Counted from the stretch's first letter, positions 34,110 through 42,253 are shown. The stretch: 64,000 nucleotides of DNA from Kitasatospora sp. SolWspMP-SS2h (GCF_003259315.1 NZ_QLLT01000011.1:1-64000), one strand, 5' to 3'. Made by a program: numbers and translations. Notes: generated by a model not told the origin, from the letters alone.

Positions 34110-34922
34110 GTGCAGATATCCTTCGCCACCGCCCCCGGCCACCCCGGCCGACCGAACGAGGACCTCGTCCTGGCCGGCCCCGACACCGTCCTGGTCCTCG
34201 ACGGCGCGGGCCTCCCCGACGGCACCGCGACCGGCTGCGCGCACGGCGTGCCCTGGTTCGTCCGCACCCTCGGCACCGAACTGCTCCACCGCGCCCTGGA
34301 CGGCACCCGGCCCCTGGCGGACTGCCTGGCCGACGCGCTCGCCGCCACCGCCCGGCGCCACGGCCCCGCCTGCGACCTCGCCCACCCCATGACACCCACC
34401 GCCGCCGTCGCCCTGCTGCGCCGCACCGAGGACCGCGCGCAGTGGCTCGTCCTCGCCGACTCCACCGTCCTGGTTGACCTCCCCGACGGCCTGCGCGCCG
34501 TCTCCGACCACCGCGTCGGCGAGGTGACCGACCGTCAACTCCGCGACCTCGCCCACCGCCTGGACGGCCTCCCCGCCGCCGACCGCCGCACCCTCCTCGC
34601 CGACGCCCAGCGCCAGGCCATGAACACCCCCGACGGCTACTGGGTGGCCGGCCCCGACCCCGCCGCCGCCCACCACGCCCTCACCGGCACCGCCCCCTGG
34701 CCCGACCTCCGCTCCGCCGCCCTCCTCACCGACGGCGCCGCCCGCCCCGTCGACGACTTCGCCACCACCGACTGGCCCGCCCTCCTCACCCTCCTCCAGG
34801 ACACCGGCCCCCAGTCCCTGATCGACCACACCCGCACCCTCGAACACACCGACCCCCACCACACCCGCTGGCCCCGCACCAAGACCCACGACGACGCCAC
34901 CGCCGCCCTCCTCCGCCCTTAG
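34110..34922 (+). CDS. PP2C-family-like protein phosphatase
   Basis: A 270-aa protein resembling metal-dependent Ser/Thr phosphatases (PPM/PP2C). The N-terminus PNEDLVLAGPDTVLVLDGAG has the Asp-containing first metal motif (NED) and the DGxG second motif; later SDHRVGEVTD and ALLTDGAARP match the third DG motif. The usual C-terminal GG(x)DN is not obvious, and the end reads THDDATAALL, a DDxT form that serves in the family. GTG 34110 has CCGGAG 7 nt upstream. The gene is exceptionally C-rich on this strand. Its target is unknown. Confidence 0.8.
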   Translation: MQISFATAPGHPGRPNEDLVLAGPDTVLVLDGAGLPDGTATGCAHGVPWFVRTLGTELLHRALDGTRPLADCLADALAATARRHGPACDLAHPMTPTAAVALLRRTEDRAQWLVLADSTVLVDLPDGLRAVSDHRVGEVTDRQLRDLAHRLDGLPAADRRTLLADAQRQAMNTPDGYWVAGPDPAAAHHALTGTAPWPDLRSAALLTDGAARPVDDFATTDWPALLTLLQDTGPQSLIDHTRTLEHTDPHHTRWPRTKTHDDATAALLRP

Positions 34923-34962
34923 CCCCCACCATCCGCACCGACGCACCGCCCGACAACGACGA

Positions 34963-35002
34963 CCGCCGACCACTCCCCGGCGGTCGGGGCAGTGGTCGGC
35001 GG
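34963..35002. terminator. Hairpin between PP2C-like gene and mrp
   Basis: CCGCCGACCACT (34963-34974) pairs perfectly with AGTGGTCGGCGG (34991-35002); loop of 16 nt. It sits between convergent genes, 28 bp from the mrp stop. Confidence 0.7.
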
Positions 35003-35030
35003 TGGCGCGACGGGCCGGAGAACCCGACCG

Positions 35031-36191
35031 TCAGAACTTGTTCTTCGGGGTCAGCCCCAGCGAGAGGCCCGAGAGGCCGCGCTGGCGGCCGGAGAGTTTG
35101 CCGGCGATGGTGCGGAGGGCGGAGCCGGCGGGGGAGTCGGGGTTGGTGAGGACGACCGGGCGGCCGTCGTCGCCGCCCTCGCGGAGGCGGACGTCGATGG
35201 GGATGGAGCCGAGGACGGGGACGGTGGCGCCGACGGTGCGGGTGAGGGCGTCGGCGACGGTCTGGCCGCCGCCGGTGCCGAAGACGTCGATCATCTCGTC
35301 GCAGTGCGGGCAGGGCATGCCGGACATGTTCTCGATGACGCCGACGATCTTCTGGTGGGTCTGGAGGGCGATGGTGCCGGCCCGTTCGGCGACCTCGGCG
35401 GCGGCCATCTGGGGGGTGGTGACGATCAGGATCTCGGCGTTCGGGACGAGCTGGGCGACCGAGATGGCGATGTCGCCGGTGCCGGGGGGCAGGTCGAGCA
35501 GGAGGACGTCGAGGTCGCCCCAGTAGACGTCGGCGAGGAACTGCTGGAGGGCGCGGTGCAGCATCGGGCCGCGCCACACCACGGGGGCGTTGCCCGGGGT
35601 GAACATGCCGATCGAGATGACCTTCACGCCGTTCGCCGACGGTGGCATGATCATGTCCTGGACCTGGGTCGGCCGGCCCTCGACGCCCAGCATCCGGGGC
35701 ACGCTGTGGCCGTAGATGTCGGCGTCCACCACGGCGACCTTCAGCCCGTCCGCGGCCAGCGCCGCCGCCAGGTTGACCGTCACCGAGGACTTGCCGACGC
35801 CGCCCTTGCCGGAGGCCACCGCGTAGACCCGGGTCAGGGTGCCGGGCTTGGCGAACGGGATCTCCCGCTCCGGGGCGCCGCCGCGCAGCAGCTGGGAGAG
35901 CTCGCGGCGCTGCTCCTCGCTCATCACGTCGAGCTCGACGGCGACCGAGGAGACCCCCGGCACCGCGGAGACCGCGTCGGTGACCCGCTGGGTGATCGTC
36001 TCGCGCATCGGACAGCCGGAGACGGTGAGGTACACCGCGACCTTCACCGCGCCGCCGTCGCCGACCTCGACGGACTTCACCATGCCGATCTCGGTGATCG
36101 GGCGGTTGATCTCCGGGTCGTGGACGCTCGCCAGGGCTTCCCGGACGGACTGCTCCGTCACCCCGGTCGCCACCTCTGTCTCGTTGGCCAT
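35031..36191 (-). CDS. mrp: Mrp/NBP35-family iron-sulfur carrier P-loop ATPase
   Basis: A 386-aa ATPase that carries Fe-S clusters to target proteins. Residues ~12-100 form the MIP18/DUF59 domain (SVHDPEINRPITEIGMVKSV ... VSGCPMRE). The deviant Walker A is ASGKGGVGKSSVTVNLA (about 126-140), followed by VDADIYGHSVPRMLG. The cluster-binding pair is CPHC (about 290) in MSGMPCPHCDEMIDVFG. ATG 36191. Mrp (Rv1229c) occupies the same place downstream of sigE and tatB in mycobacteria. Confidence 0.95.
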   Translation of the reverse strand: MANETEVATGVTEQSVREALASVHDPEINRPITEIGMVKSVEVGDGGAVKVAVYLTVSGCPMRETITQRVTDAVSAVPGVSSVAVELDVMSEEQRRELSQLLRGGAPEREIPFAKPGTLTRVYAVASGKGGVGKSSVTVNLAAALAADGLKVAVVDADIYGHSVPRMLGVEGRPTQVQDMIMPPSANGVKVISIGMFTPGNAPVVWRGPMLHRALQQFLADVYWGDLDVLLLDLPPGTGDIAISVAQLVPNAEILIVTTPQMAAAEVAERAGTIALQTHQKIVGVIENMSGMPCPHCDEMIDVFGTGGGQTVADALTRTVGATVPVLGSIPIDVRLREGGDDGRPVVLTNPDSPAGSALRTIAGKLSGRQRGLSGLSLGLTPKNKF

Positions 36192-36247
36192 GTGTTGATG
36201 GTACGGCGCGGCGCCCGGCCCCCGACTCGTCGGTAGCGTGCCGCCGG

Positions 36248-36901
36248 TCACAGCGTGTCGGCGGACTCCCGGCGCTCGTCGACCTCCTTGAGCAGCGCCT
36301 GCAGTTCGGAGCGGATGCCGCCCAGTTCGGAGCTGATGAAGGCGCGCGTGGCGACCTCGCCCAGGCCCTGGCGCAGCGCCGCGACCTCGCGGGTCAGGTA
36401 CTCGGTGTCGGCGATGTTCCGGTCGCTGCGGGCCCGGTCCTGCTCCATGTTGACCCGGTCGCGGTCGTCCTGCCGGTTCTGCGCGAGCAGGATCAGCGGG
36501 GCCGCGTACGAGGCCTGGAGGGAGAGCATCAGGGTGAGGAAGATGAACGGGTAGTCGTCGAAGCGGACGGACACCGGGAGCAGGGTGTTCCACACCACCC
36601 AGGCGATGATCACCACCGTCATCCAGACGATGAACCGCCCGGTGCCCAGGAAGCGCGCGATCCGCTCGGAGAGCTTGCCGAACGCCTCCGGGTCCCAGGC
36701 CGGCAGCCGGATCAGCCCGGGCCGGCCGGTGCGCGGCTGGTCGAGCCGGGAGCGCGGCCCGCCGCCCGCCGAGGGCCGCTCCTCGCGGCGGCCGCGCTGC
36801 TCGCGGGCCCGCAGCTCGCGCAGCTGGCGCAGTTCGCGCAGCTCGCCCTGGATCCGCTGGCCCGAGGTGCTGTCGCCCTGGCGCTTGCGGTCAGCGTCCA
36901 C
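36248..36901 (-). CDS. DUF1003 membrane protein
   Basis: A 217-aa protein. The N-terminal ~60 residues are charged, with a QLRELRAREQRGRREERP stretch likely to be coiled. Two membrane helices follow (FIVWMTVVIIAWVVWNTLLP and YPFIFLTLMLSLQASYAAPL), then LILLAQNRQDDRDRVNMEQD, the DUF1003 signature, and a coiled C-terminus. GTG start at 36901, overlapping the end of the MgtE-N/CBS gene by 11 bp, so the two are translated together. DUF1003 genes commonly neighbour magnesium-transport genes; function unknown. Confidence 0.92.
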   Translation of the reverse strand: MDADRKRQGDSTSGQRIQGELRELRQLRELRAREQRGRREERPSAGGGPRSRLDQPRTGRPGLIRLPAWDPEAFGKLSERIARFLGTGRFIVWMTVVIIAWVVWNTLLPVSVRFDDYPFIFLTLMLSLQASYAAPLILLAQNRQDDRDRVNMEQDRARSDRNIADTEYLTREVAALRQGLGEVATRAFISSELGGIRSELQALLKEVDERRESADTL

Positions 36902-38222
36902 CGTGCACCCCGCTCGTCTCCGTGTCGGTGCCAGCGTCGGTGCCGGTGCCGGTGCCGCGCGCCGCGTCGATGCCGTGCGCCGTGCCCTCGCGCCAGTCCT
37001 CCGGCAGCAGGTGGTCCAGCACGTCGTCCACCGTGACGGCGCCCAGCAGCCGGTCCTCCTCGTCGACCACCGGCGCCGCCACCAGGTTGTACGTGGCCAG
37101 GTAGGAGGTGATCAGCGGCAGCGGGGTGTTCGGCGGCAGCGGGTCCAGGTCGTCGTCCACCATCGAGCCGACCAGCGTGTACGGGGGTTCGCGCAGCAGC
37201 CGCTGGAAGTGCACGGTGCCCAGGTACGTCCCGGTCGGCGTCTCGTTCGGCGGGCGGCACACGTACACCTGGGCGGCCAGCGCCGGCTTGGTGTCCGAGA
37301 TCCGCACCCGGGCCAGTGCCTCGGCCACCGAGGCGTCCGGTTCCAGCACAATCGGCTCGGTGGTCATCAGCCCGCCCGCGGTGTCCTCCTCGTACGAGAG
37401 CAGCCGGCGCATCTCCTCCGCCTCGGCGGGCTCCATCAGCCGCAGCAGGCGCTCGGCGTCCGCCTCGGGCAGTTCGGAGAGCAGGTCGGCGGCGTCGTCC
37501 GGGTCCATGGTCTCCAGGATGTCGGCGGCGCGCTCCTCCTTGAGCTTGCCGATGATCTCCACCTGGTCGTCCTCCGGCAGCTCCTCCAGGACGTCGGCCA
37601 GCCGGTCGTCGTCGAGGGCGGCGGCCACCTCGGCCCGGCGCTTGGCCGACAGGTGGTGCATGACGTTCGCCAGGTCGGCCGGGCGGAGCTGCTCGAAGGT
37701 GGCCAGCAGGTTGGCCGCGCCCTGGCCCTCCTCGGTCAGCGAGAAGCCGGTCACGGCCGACCAGTCGAGCAGCAGCTGCTCGCCCTTCGCCTTCCGCAGC
37801 CGTCCGGCCGGCCGGCCCGCCTGGACGAACACCTTGTCGATCTCCCACTCGCGCAGCCGGGTCTGCACCATCGCCACGTCCAGGACGGTCACCTCGTCGG
37901 TGGTCTTGGTCCTGGTCACGGTGCGGTCGAGCAGCTCGGCCAGCACCAGCGTCTCGGACGGCCGCTGCTCGAACCGGCGCATGTTCAGCAGTCCGGTGGA
38001 GAGCACCTGCCCCGACTCCAAACTGGTCACCCTGGTCATCGGCAGGAAGATCCGCCGCCGCCCGATCACCTCCACCACCAGCCCCAGCACCCGGGGCGGC
38101 CGCCCGCCCAGCCGCAGCGAGACCACCACGTCCCGGACCCGTCCCACCTGGTCCCCGTTCGGGTCGAACACCGCGACACCGGAGAGGTGGGAGATGAACA
38201 CCCGGCTGCCAGGCCCCGCCAT
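36891..38222 (-). CDS. MgtE N-domain / CBS protein lacking the membrane channel
   Basis: A 443-aa cytoplasmic protein. The N-terminus (VFISHLSGVAVFDPNGDQVG ... VVVSLRLGG) resembles a PRC-barrel. The middle (about 135-270) is the MgtE intracellular superhelical domain, with repeats such as NVMHHLSAKRRAEVAAALDD and ILETMDPDDAADLLSELPEA. Two CBS modules follow (about 275-430), ending LGAVTVDDVLDHLLPEDW. No transmembrane segment is present, so this is the sensing part of an MgtE-type channel without the pore. ATG 38222 is preferred over the upstream in-frame GTG or ATG codons. It overlaps the DUF1003 gene. The mycobacterial Rv1232c is equivalent. Confidence 0.92.
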   Translation of the reverse strand: MAGPGSRVFISHLSGVAVFDPNGDQVGRVRDVVVSLRLGGRPPRVLGLVVEVIGRRRIFLPMTRVTSLESGQVLSTGLLNMRRFEQRPSETLVLAELLDRTVTRTKTTDEVTVLDVAMVQTRLREWEIDKVFVQAGRPAGRLRKAKGEQLLLDWSAVTGFSLTEEGQGAANLLATFEQLRPADLANVMHHLSAKRRAEVAAALDDDRLADVLEELPEDDQVEIIGKLKEERAADILETMDPDDAADLLSELPEADAERLLRLMEPAEAEEMRRLLSYEEDTAGGLMTTEPIVLEPDASVAEALARVRISDTKPALAAQVYVCRPPNETPTGTYLGTVHFQRLLREPPYTLVGSMVDDDLDPLPPNTPLPLITSYLATYNLVAAPVVDEEDRLLGAVTVDDVLDHLLPEDWREGTAHGIDAARGTGTGTDAGTDTETSGVHGGR

Positions 38223-38320
38223 ACGAGACTCCCTCCGGGGAAGCGGACACAACCCCCCAAATCTAGCCGGGCGGGGGAGGGGAGGCCGTCAGACGCGAGC
38301 GGGAGGGAGCGAAACCGGAC

Positions 38321-38401
38321 GGGCGGCGGGCGGCCGCAGGAAGAGGCGGGCGGCGGGAGGAGCGGGCGGCGGGAGGAGGCGGGCGGCGGGGCCGGGCGGC
38401 G
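38321..38401 (-). repeat. Degenerate GGCGGGCGGC-rich repeat tract
   Basis: A purine/G-rich run with four to five copies of GCGGGCGGCGGGAGGA-like units lies between the stop of the gene at 38402 and the MgtE-N/CBS gene. The plus strand has many GGG runs and could form a G-quadruplex; the transcript of the downstream gene would carry the C-rich complement. Confidence 0.6.
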
Positions 38402-38935
38402 TCAGCGCCCGCGCCGCTTGAGGAGCAGCCTGGGCAGCCCCGCCGGGGCCGGCCGCCGGGTGGTCGCGGCGGTGGGCAGCGGCGCGGCGGCGAGGTCGTC
38501 GTCGGGGAGCGGGGCGAGCGGCGCGTCGACGGGGGTGAGGCGCAGGACGTGGCACTCGCGGGCCCAGCGCTCGCCGATGGTGTCGGTGTCGGGGGCGTTC
38601 AGCCGCTTGCCCTTGAGCTCCTCGACGGCGCCGTCCCAGGCGGGGGTGCCGGGGTCGAGGCGGGTGACGGCGGCGGTCAGGGCGACCAGGCGGCCCCACT
38701 TGTCCTTGCTGCGCAGCGTGACCGCGGCGGAGGTGACGGCGGCGAGTCCGTGCAGGGGCTGTTCGGAACCGTCGCCGACCACGACGACCGCGCCGTCGTG
38801 CCAGGCGTGCCAGAGCGGGCGGGCGTGCGACTGTCCGGCGGGCTGTACCCAGAGCAGTCCGGACTTCTTGGCGGCTTCCTCCACCAGGGCCCGGTCGAGG
38901 AAGTCCGTCGGGCTCGCGGTCGTCGTACGCTCCAT
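38402..38935 (-). CDS. Hypothetical protein, possible split-barrel (pyridoxamine-phosphate-oxidase-like) fold
   Basis: A 177-aa cytoplasmic protein. The pattern FLDRALVEEAAKKSGLLWVQ then HARPLWHAWHDGAVVVVGDG and TLRSKDKWGRLVALTAAVTR resembles the strand order of FMN-binding split-barrel proteins, but no binding motif is certain. The last ~40 residues are Pro/Ala-rich and end in basic LLLKRRGR. ATG 38935. It lies 180 bp before the MgtE-N/CBS gene on the same strand, so they may share a transcript. Function unassigned. Confidence 0.72.
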   Translation of the reverse strand: MERTTTASPTDFLDRALVEEAAKKSGLLWVQPAGQSHARPLWHAWHDGAVVVVGDGSEQPLHGLAAVTSAAVTLRSKDKWGRLVALTAAVTRLDPGTPAWDGAVEELKGKRLNAPDTDTIGERWARECHVLRLTPVDAPLAPLPDDDLAAAPLPTAATTRRPAPAGLPRLLLKRRGR

Positions 38936-39054
38936 GCCGCACAGCGTACGGCCTGGGCCCGCGGCGGCCGGTCCCATCCCCCGGACGACAGTGCCGTCAC
39001 CGCCGGACAGCCCTTACCGTAGAGGCCGTCCGCCCCGTCGCCCGAAGGAGCGCC

Positions 39055-39975
39055 GTGACCGCCGTCAGCACCACCGCCCCCGCCGCATCCCCGGCGCCGG
39101 GAGGGCGGGGGCACCTGCCGCGCACCGACCTGCTGCTGCTGGCGGTGTCGATCGCGGGCATCTCGCTCTCCGCGCCGCTGATCAGCGCGACGGCCGCGCC
39201 CGCGCTGGCCATCGCGTTCTGGCGCAACGGCATGTCGGTGGCGGTGCTGGGCCCGTACGCGCTGTGGCGGCACCGGGCCGAGCTGCGCGGCATCCCGCGG
39301 CGGGCGCTGCTGCTGGCCACGGCGGCGGGCGTGCTGCTGGCACTGCACTTCGCGCTCTGGATGCCCAGTCTGCGGATGACCTCGGTCGCGTCGTCCACGG
39401 CCCTGGTGACCACCACCCCGCTGTGGGCGATCCTGCTGATGCGGCTGTCCGGGGTGCGGGCGCCGCGGCTGGTCTGGCTGGGCGCGGGCGTGGCGTTCGC
39501 GGGCGTGCTGGTGCTGACCGGCGTCGACCTGACGGTCTCGGCCCGGGCCCTGCTGGGCGACGGCCTGGCGCTGGCGGCGGGCGCGGCGGCGGCCGGATAC
39601 CTGCTGCTGGGCGCGGAGGTGCGGCGGACCGTCTCGACCACCGCGTACACCCTGGTCTGCTACGCGACCTGCGCGCTCGCGCTGCTGGCGGCCTGCCTGC
39701 TGACCGGCACCCGGCTGGGCGGCTGGCCGGCCGGCGCGTGGTGGCAGATCTTCCTGCTGATGGTGACGGCGCAGCTGCTCGGCCACTCGCTGAGCAACCG
39801 GGTGGTGCGCACCCTGGGCCCGTCGATCACCTCGACGGCGATCCTGCTGGAGACCCCGGGCGCGGCGCTGATCGCCGCGGTCTGGCTGGGTCAGTGGCCG
39901 CCGGTCGCCGCCTACCCGGCGGTGGGGCTGATCCTGCTGGGCCTGGTGCTGGTGGCCCGGGCGGAGCGCCGCTGA
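39055..39975 (+). CDS. EamA/DMT-superfamily transporter
   Basis: A 306-aa membrane protein with about ten hydrophobic helices, organised as two EamA repeats: LLLLAVSIAGISLSAPLISA at the start, and LLGDGLALAAGAAAAGYLLL in the second half. GTG start with GAAGGAG 6-7 nt upstream. The family exports metabolites such as amino acids or nucleotides; the substrate cannot be told. It converges with corA across 25 bp. Confidence 0.92.
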   Translation: MTAVSTTAPAASPAPGGRGHLPRTDLLLLAVSIAGISLSAPLISATAAPALAIAFWRNGMSVAVLGPYALWRHRAELRGIPRRALLLATAAGVLLALHFALWMPSLRMTSVASSTALVTTTPLWAILLMRLSGVRAPRLVWLGAGVAFAGVLVLTGVDLTVSARALLGDGLALAAGAAAAGYLLLGAEVRRTVSTTAYTLVCYATCALALLAACLLTGTRLGGWPAGAWWQIFLLMVTAQLLGHSLSNRVVRTLGPSITSTAILLETPGAALIAAVWLGQWPPVAAYPAVGLILLGLVLVARAERR

Positions 39976-40000
39976 CGCCCCGCCCGGCCGCCCGCCGCCG

Positions 40001-41116
40001 TCACAGCCAGCCGTTGCGGCGGAAGCCCCGGTACATGCCGACGCAGATCACCACGATCGCGCCGAGCACGGTCGGGTAGCCGTAGGTCGACTTGAGCTCC
40101 GGCATGTGCTCGAAGTTCATCCCGTACACACCGGTGATCATGGTGGGGACGGCGAAGATCGCGGCCCAGGCGGTGATCTTGCGCATGTCCTCGTTCTGGG
40201 CGACCGAGACCTGCGCCAGGTTGGCCTGGAGCAGCGAGTTGAGCAGCTCGTCGAAGCCGTGCACCTGCTCGCTGACCCGGGCCAGGTGGTCGGCGACGTC
40301 CCGGAAGTACTTCTGCATGTCCGGGTCGACCAGCCGCCCGGTGGGCTCGGCGAGCTGGAGCATCGGCCGCAGCAGCGGGGTGACGGCGCGCTTGAACTCC
40401 AGCACCTCGCGCTTGAGCTGGTACACCCGGCCGACGTCGGCGCCGCGCCCGCCCTTGTTGGCGAACACGTCGAACTCGATCTCGTCGACGTCGTTCTGCA
40501 GCCGGTCGGCGACCAGCAGGTAGTTGTCCACCACGTGGTCGGCGATGGCGTGCAGCACCGCCGCCGGGCCCTTGGCGAGCAGGCCGGTGCCCTCGTCGTC
40601 GGCCTCCAGGCGGTGCCGCAGGCTGCGCAGCGAGGAGTGCGCGCCGTGCCGGACGGTGATCACGAAGTCCTGGCCGGCGAAGACCATCAGCTCGCCGGTC
40701 TCGACCACCTCGCTGGTCGGGGTGAGCTGCTCGTGCTCGACGTAGCGGACGGTCTTGAACACCGCGAACAGCATGCCGTCGTACCGCTCGACCTTGGGGC
40801 GCTGGTGCGCGTGCACCGCGTCCTCCACGGCCAGCGGGTGCAGGCCGAAGCGCTGCGCGATGCCCTCGAACTCGGCCTCGGTCGGCTCGTGCAGGCCGAT
40901 CCAGCTGAACGAGCCGGGGCCCATCTGCTGCGCGGCTTTCACCTGCCGGGCGGCCTCGCGCGGGCTGCACGTCTCGGTGGCCCGCTTGCCCTGGTGGTAG
41001 ACGGCGCAGTCCACCACGGCGGAGGGGGTGTCGCCGGGCTTCGACTCGAACGAGTCGCCGACCCGGCGGCGGGCTGGACGGACGACGGCGGCGCGCAGGT
41101 TGTGCATCATCGACAT
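40001..41116 (-). CDS. corA: CorA magnesium/cobalt transporter
   Basis: A 371-aa divalent-cation channel subunit. The large cytoplasmic N-terminal domain (to about 310) includes PGSFSWIGLHEPTEAEFEGI and the long stalk helix; the pore loop signature is YGMNFEHMPEL (about 327-337), lying between the two C-terminal membrane helices (ITAWAAIFAVPTMITGV and LGAIVVICVGMYRGF). It ends in a basic tail (RRNGWL) as in the family. ATG 41116 has GGGAG about 9 nt upstream. A 434-bp region precedes it, with a short ORF and hairpins that may control it. Confidence 0.96.
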   Translation of the reverse strand: MSMMHNLRAAVVRPARRRVGDSFESKPGDTPSAVVDCAVYHQGKRATETCSPREAARQVKAAQQMGPGSFSWIGLHEPTEAEFEGIAQRFGLHPLAVEDAVHAHQRPKVERYDGMLFAVFKTVRYVEHEQLTPTSEVVETGELMVFAGQDFVITVRHGAHSSLRSLRHRLEADDEGTGLLAKGPAAVLHAIADHVVDNYLLVADRLQNDVDEIEFDVFANKGGRGADVGRVYQLKREVLEFKRAVTPLLRPMLQLAEPTGRLVDPDMQKYFRDVADHLARVSEQVHGFDELLNSLLQANLAQVSVAQNEDMRKITAWAAIFAVPTMITGVYGMNFEHMPELKSTYGYPTVLGAIVVICVGMYRGFRRNGWL

Positions 41117-41301
41117 GGCACGGGCTCCCTAGGGCCGGACCGGCGCGCCCCGGGACGTACCGGGGGAACGCGACGGCGGAAAACACCGGTGGACACGCCG
41201 GGGCTGAAGAAGTGTCAGAAAGCCGTTCGCTGGGCGGGTTTCGTCGGATCAGGCCCGGGGAAGGTGCTCTCTCGGCCGCGCGCGACGCTGCGGGTACCTG
41301 G

Positions 41302-41373
41302 TCAGCCGCGTGGGCGGCGGGCCGGGGCGGGCCGGAGAGAGCTGCCGGTACTGCATGGTCGACTGCTGTCCAC
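41302..41373 (-). CDS. Candidate 23-codon leader ORF upstream of corA
   Basis: GTG at 41373 is preceded, after 7 nt, by GGAGGAGGT (41389-41381), which with the next base has seven consecutive matches (GGAGGTG) to the actinobacterial anti-Shine-Dalgarno. The 23-aa product starts MDSSRPCSTGSS, has four prolines and five arginines, and ends PARRPRG before a TGA. A different frame across the same bases could encode a 35-aa peptide with PGPPP. It precedes corA by 185 nt on the same strand. A translated leader that attenuates corA is an inference, prompted by the proline-rich leaders of enterobacterial magnesium genes. Confidence 0.4.
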   Translation of the reverse strand: MDSSRPCSTGSSLRPAPARRPRG

Positions 41374-41392
41374 CGTGACCACCTCCTCCACG

Positions 41393-41425
41393 CCGGGGCC
41401 CGCGCGGGGGCCTTCGCGGCCCCGG
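41393..41425 (-). other. Hairpin in the corA leader upstream of the leader ORF
   Basis: CCGGGGCC (41393-41400) and GGCCCCGG (41418-41425) pair perfectly, with a further inner GGGGGCC/GGCCCCC alternative. It lies 4 nt upstream of the leader-ORF ribosome-binding site, so alternative folding could expose or hide it. Confidence 0.45.
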
Positions 41426-41550
41426 TTCACGTCCACGAGGCCGACCGCTCACATTAACAGCTCTTCCCGGAGCCGCGCCCGGCATTCGCCGTCCCCCGGG
41501 TAAAGGTCGCGCCAAGGTTCCGGACGGCGCACCCGCGCTAAGGTCGCCGC

Positions 41551-42195
41551 ATGGCGCACGACTTCCCGCACTTCGGCGACTTCTCGCAACCGGACGGCCA
41601 CGCCGGCCCGACCCGGCAGACCGTCCTCACCCTGGTCGAGGCCCGGCTGACCGGCACCTTCGGCGAACCCACCGGCCGGGCCGCCGTCACCTTCGTCGGC
41701 GCGGACCGGATCGAGGTGCTGCGGTTCGGCCCCGACCCGGACGGCCTGGTCCGGTACGCGACGCTCGGCATGGCCGCCGCCCCGATGGCCGACCCGACCG
41801 CCCCCGTCGCCGACCCGGTGCGCGGCCCGCGCGCCGAACTGGTGCTCACCGTGCGCGGCGGCCGCGACGAGGCGCACCGGGCGCTCGCGGTCCTCGCCGC
41901 CAGCCCGCAGGTCGAGGGCCTGGTGGTGGCCCCCGGCGGCTCGCTCGACCTGGGCTCCCCGCTGTGGACCGGCGCCCCGTTCACCTCGGTGCTGGCCGCC
42001 GAACCCGGCGGCCTGGTCGAGGACCTCGAACTCCCCGCCCCGGCCGACCCGGTGCGCTTCCTCCCGCTGCTGCCGATGACCCCCAACGAGGCCGCCTTCA
42101 AACGCGTCCAGGGCGCCGAAGCACTCCAGGACCGCTGGCTCAAGCACGGCACCGACCTGCGCGACCCGAACCGCCGTGGCGTCCCGCTGGACTGA
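41551..42195 (+). CDS. Suppressor-of-fused (SUFU) domain protein
   Basis: A 214-aa protein of the SUFU family, named from a eukaryotic Hedgehog regulator but common in bacteria. Typical stretches are IEVLRFGPDPDGLVRYATLG at the start and FLPLLPMTPNEAAFKRVQGA near the end, with AELVLTVRGGRDEAHRALAVLAASP between. No signal or membrane part is present. In bacteria the domain often serves as an immunity protein or in unknown roles; no toxin gene adjoins it here. ATG 41551; it is divergent from corA. Confidence 0.9.
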   Translation: MAHDFPHFGDFSQPDGHAGPTRQTVLTLVEARLTGTFGEPTGRAAVTFVGADRIEVLRFGPDPDGLVRYATLGMAAAPMADPTAPVADPVRGPRAELVLTVRGGRDEAHRALAVLAASPQVEGLVVAPGGSLDLGSPLWTGAPFTSVLAAEPGGLVEDLELPAPADPVRFLPLLPMTPNEAAFKRVQGAEALQDRWLKHGTDLRDPNRRGVPLD

Positions 42196-42217
42196 CGGCC
42201 CCCGGCGGACGACGGGC

Positions 42218-42245
42218 GGCAGGTGGCGGGTGGCAGGTGGCGGGT
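42218..42245. repeat. 14-bp tandem repeat, two copies
   Basis: GGCAGGTGGCGGGT occurs at 42218-42231 and 42232-42245, followed by a partial GGCGGG, in the 58-bp gap between convergent genes. It is probably a small slippage repeat. Confidence 0.75.
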
Positions 42246-42253
42246 GGCGGGGG

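Larger units (their letters stand above)
41117..41550 (-). other. corA 5' leader and promoter region
   Basis: 434 bp between divergent corA and the SUFU-domain gene. On the corA strand it contains, in order, an AT-rich spot (CTGTTAATGTGAG, around 41447-41460), a hairpin (CCGGGGCC/GGCCCCGG, 41393-41425), a short ORF with a strong Shine-Dalgarno (41302-41373) and about 185 nt of further leader. I compared it by eye with the ykoK (M-box) magnesium riboswitch and saw no match. Confidence 0.55.

Noticed and set aside
33946-34477. Frame starting GTG at 33946 that overlaps the PP2C-like gene
   Set aside because: The product is Arg/Pro-rich without a domain, overlaps a better gene in another frame for most of its length, and is likely a shadow.
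41117-41550. Magnesium (ykoK/M-box) riboswitch upstream of corA
   Set aside because: By eye I could not find the conserved core or junctions; only simple hairpins and a short ORF are present. A covariance-model search would settle it.
41551-42195. Toxin-immunity pair around the SUFU-domain gene
   Set aside because: No polymorphic toxin or secretion-linked gene adjoins it.
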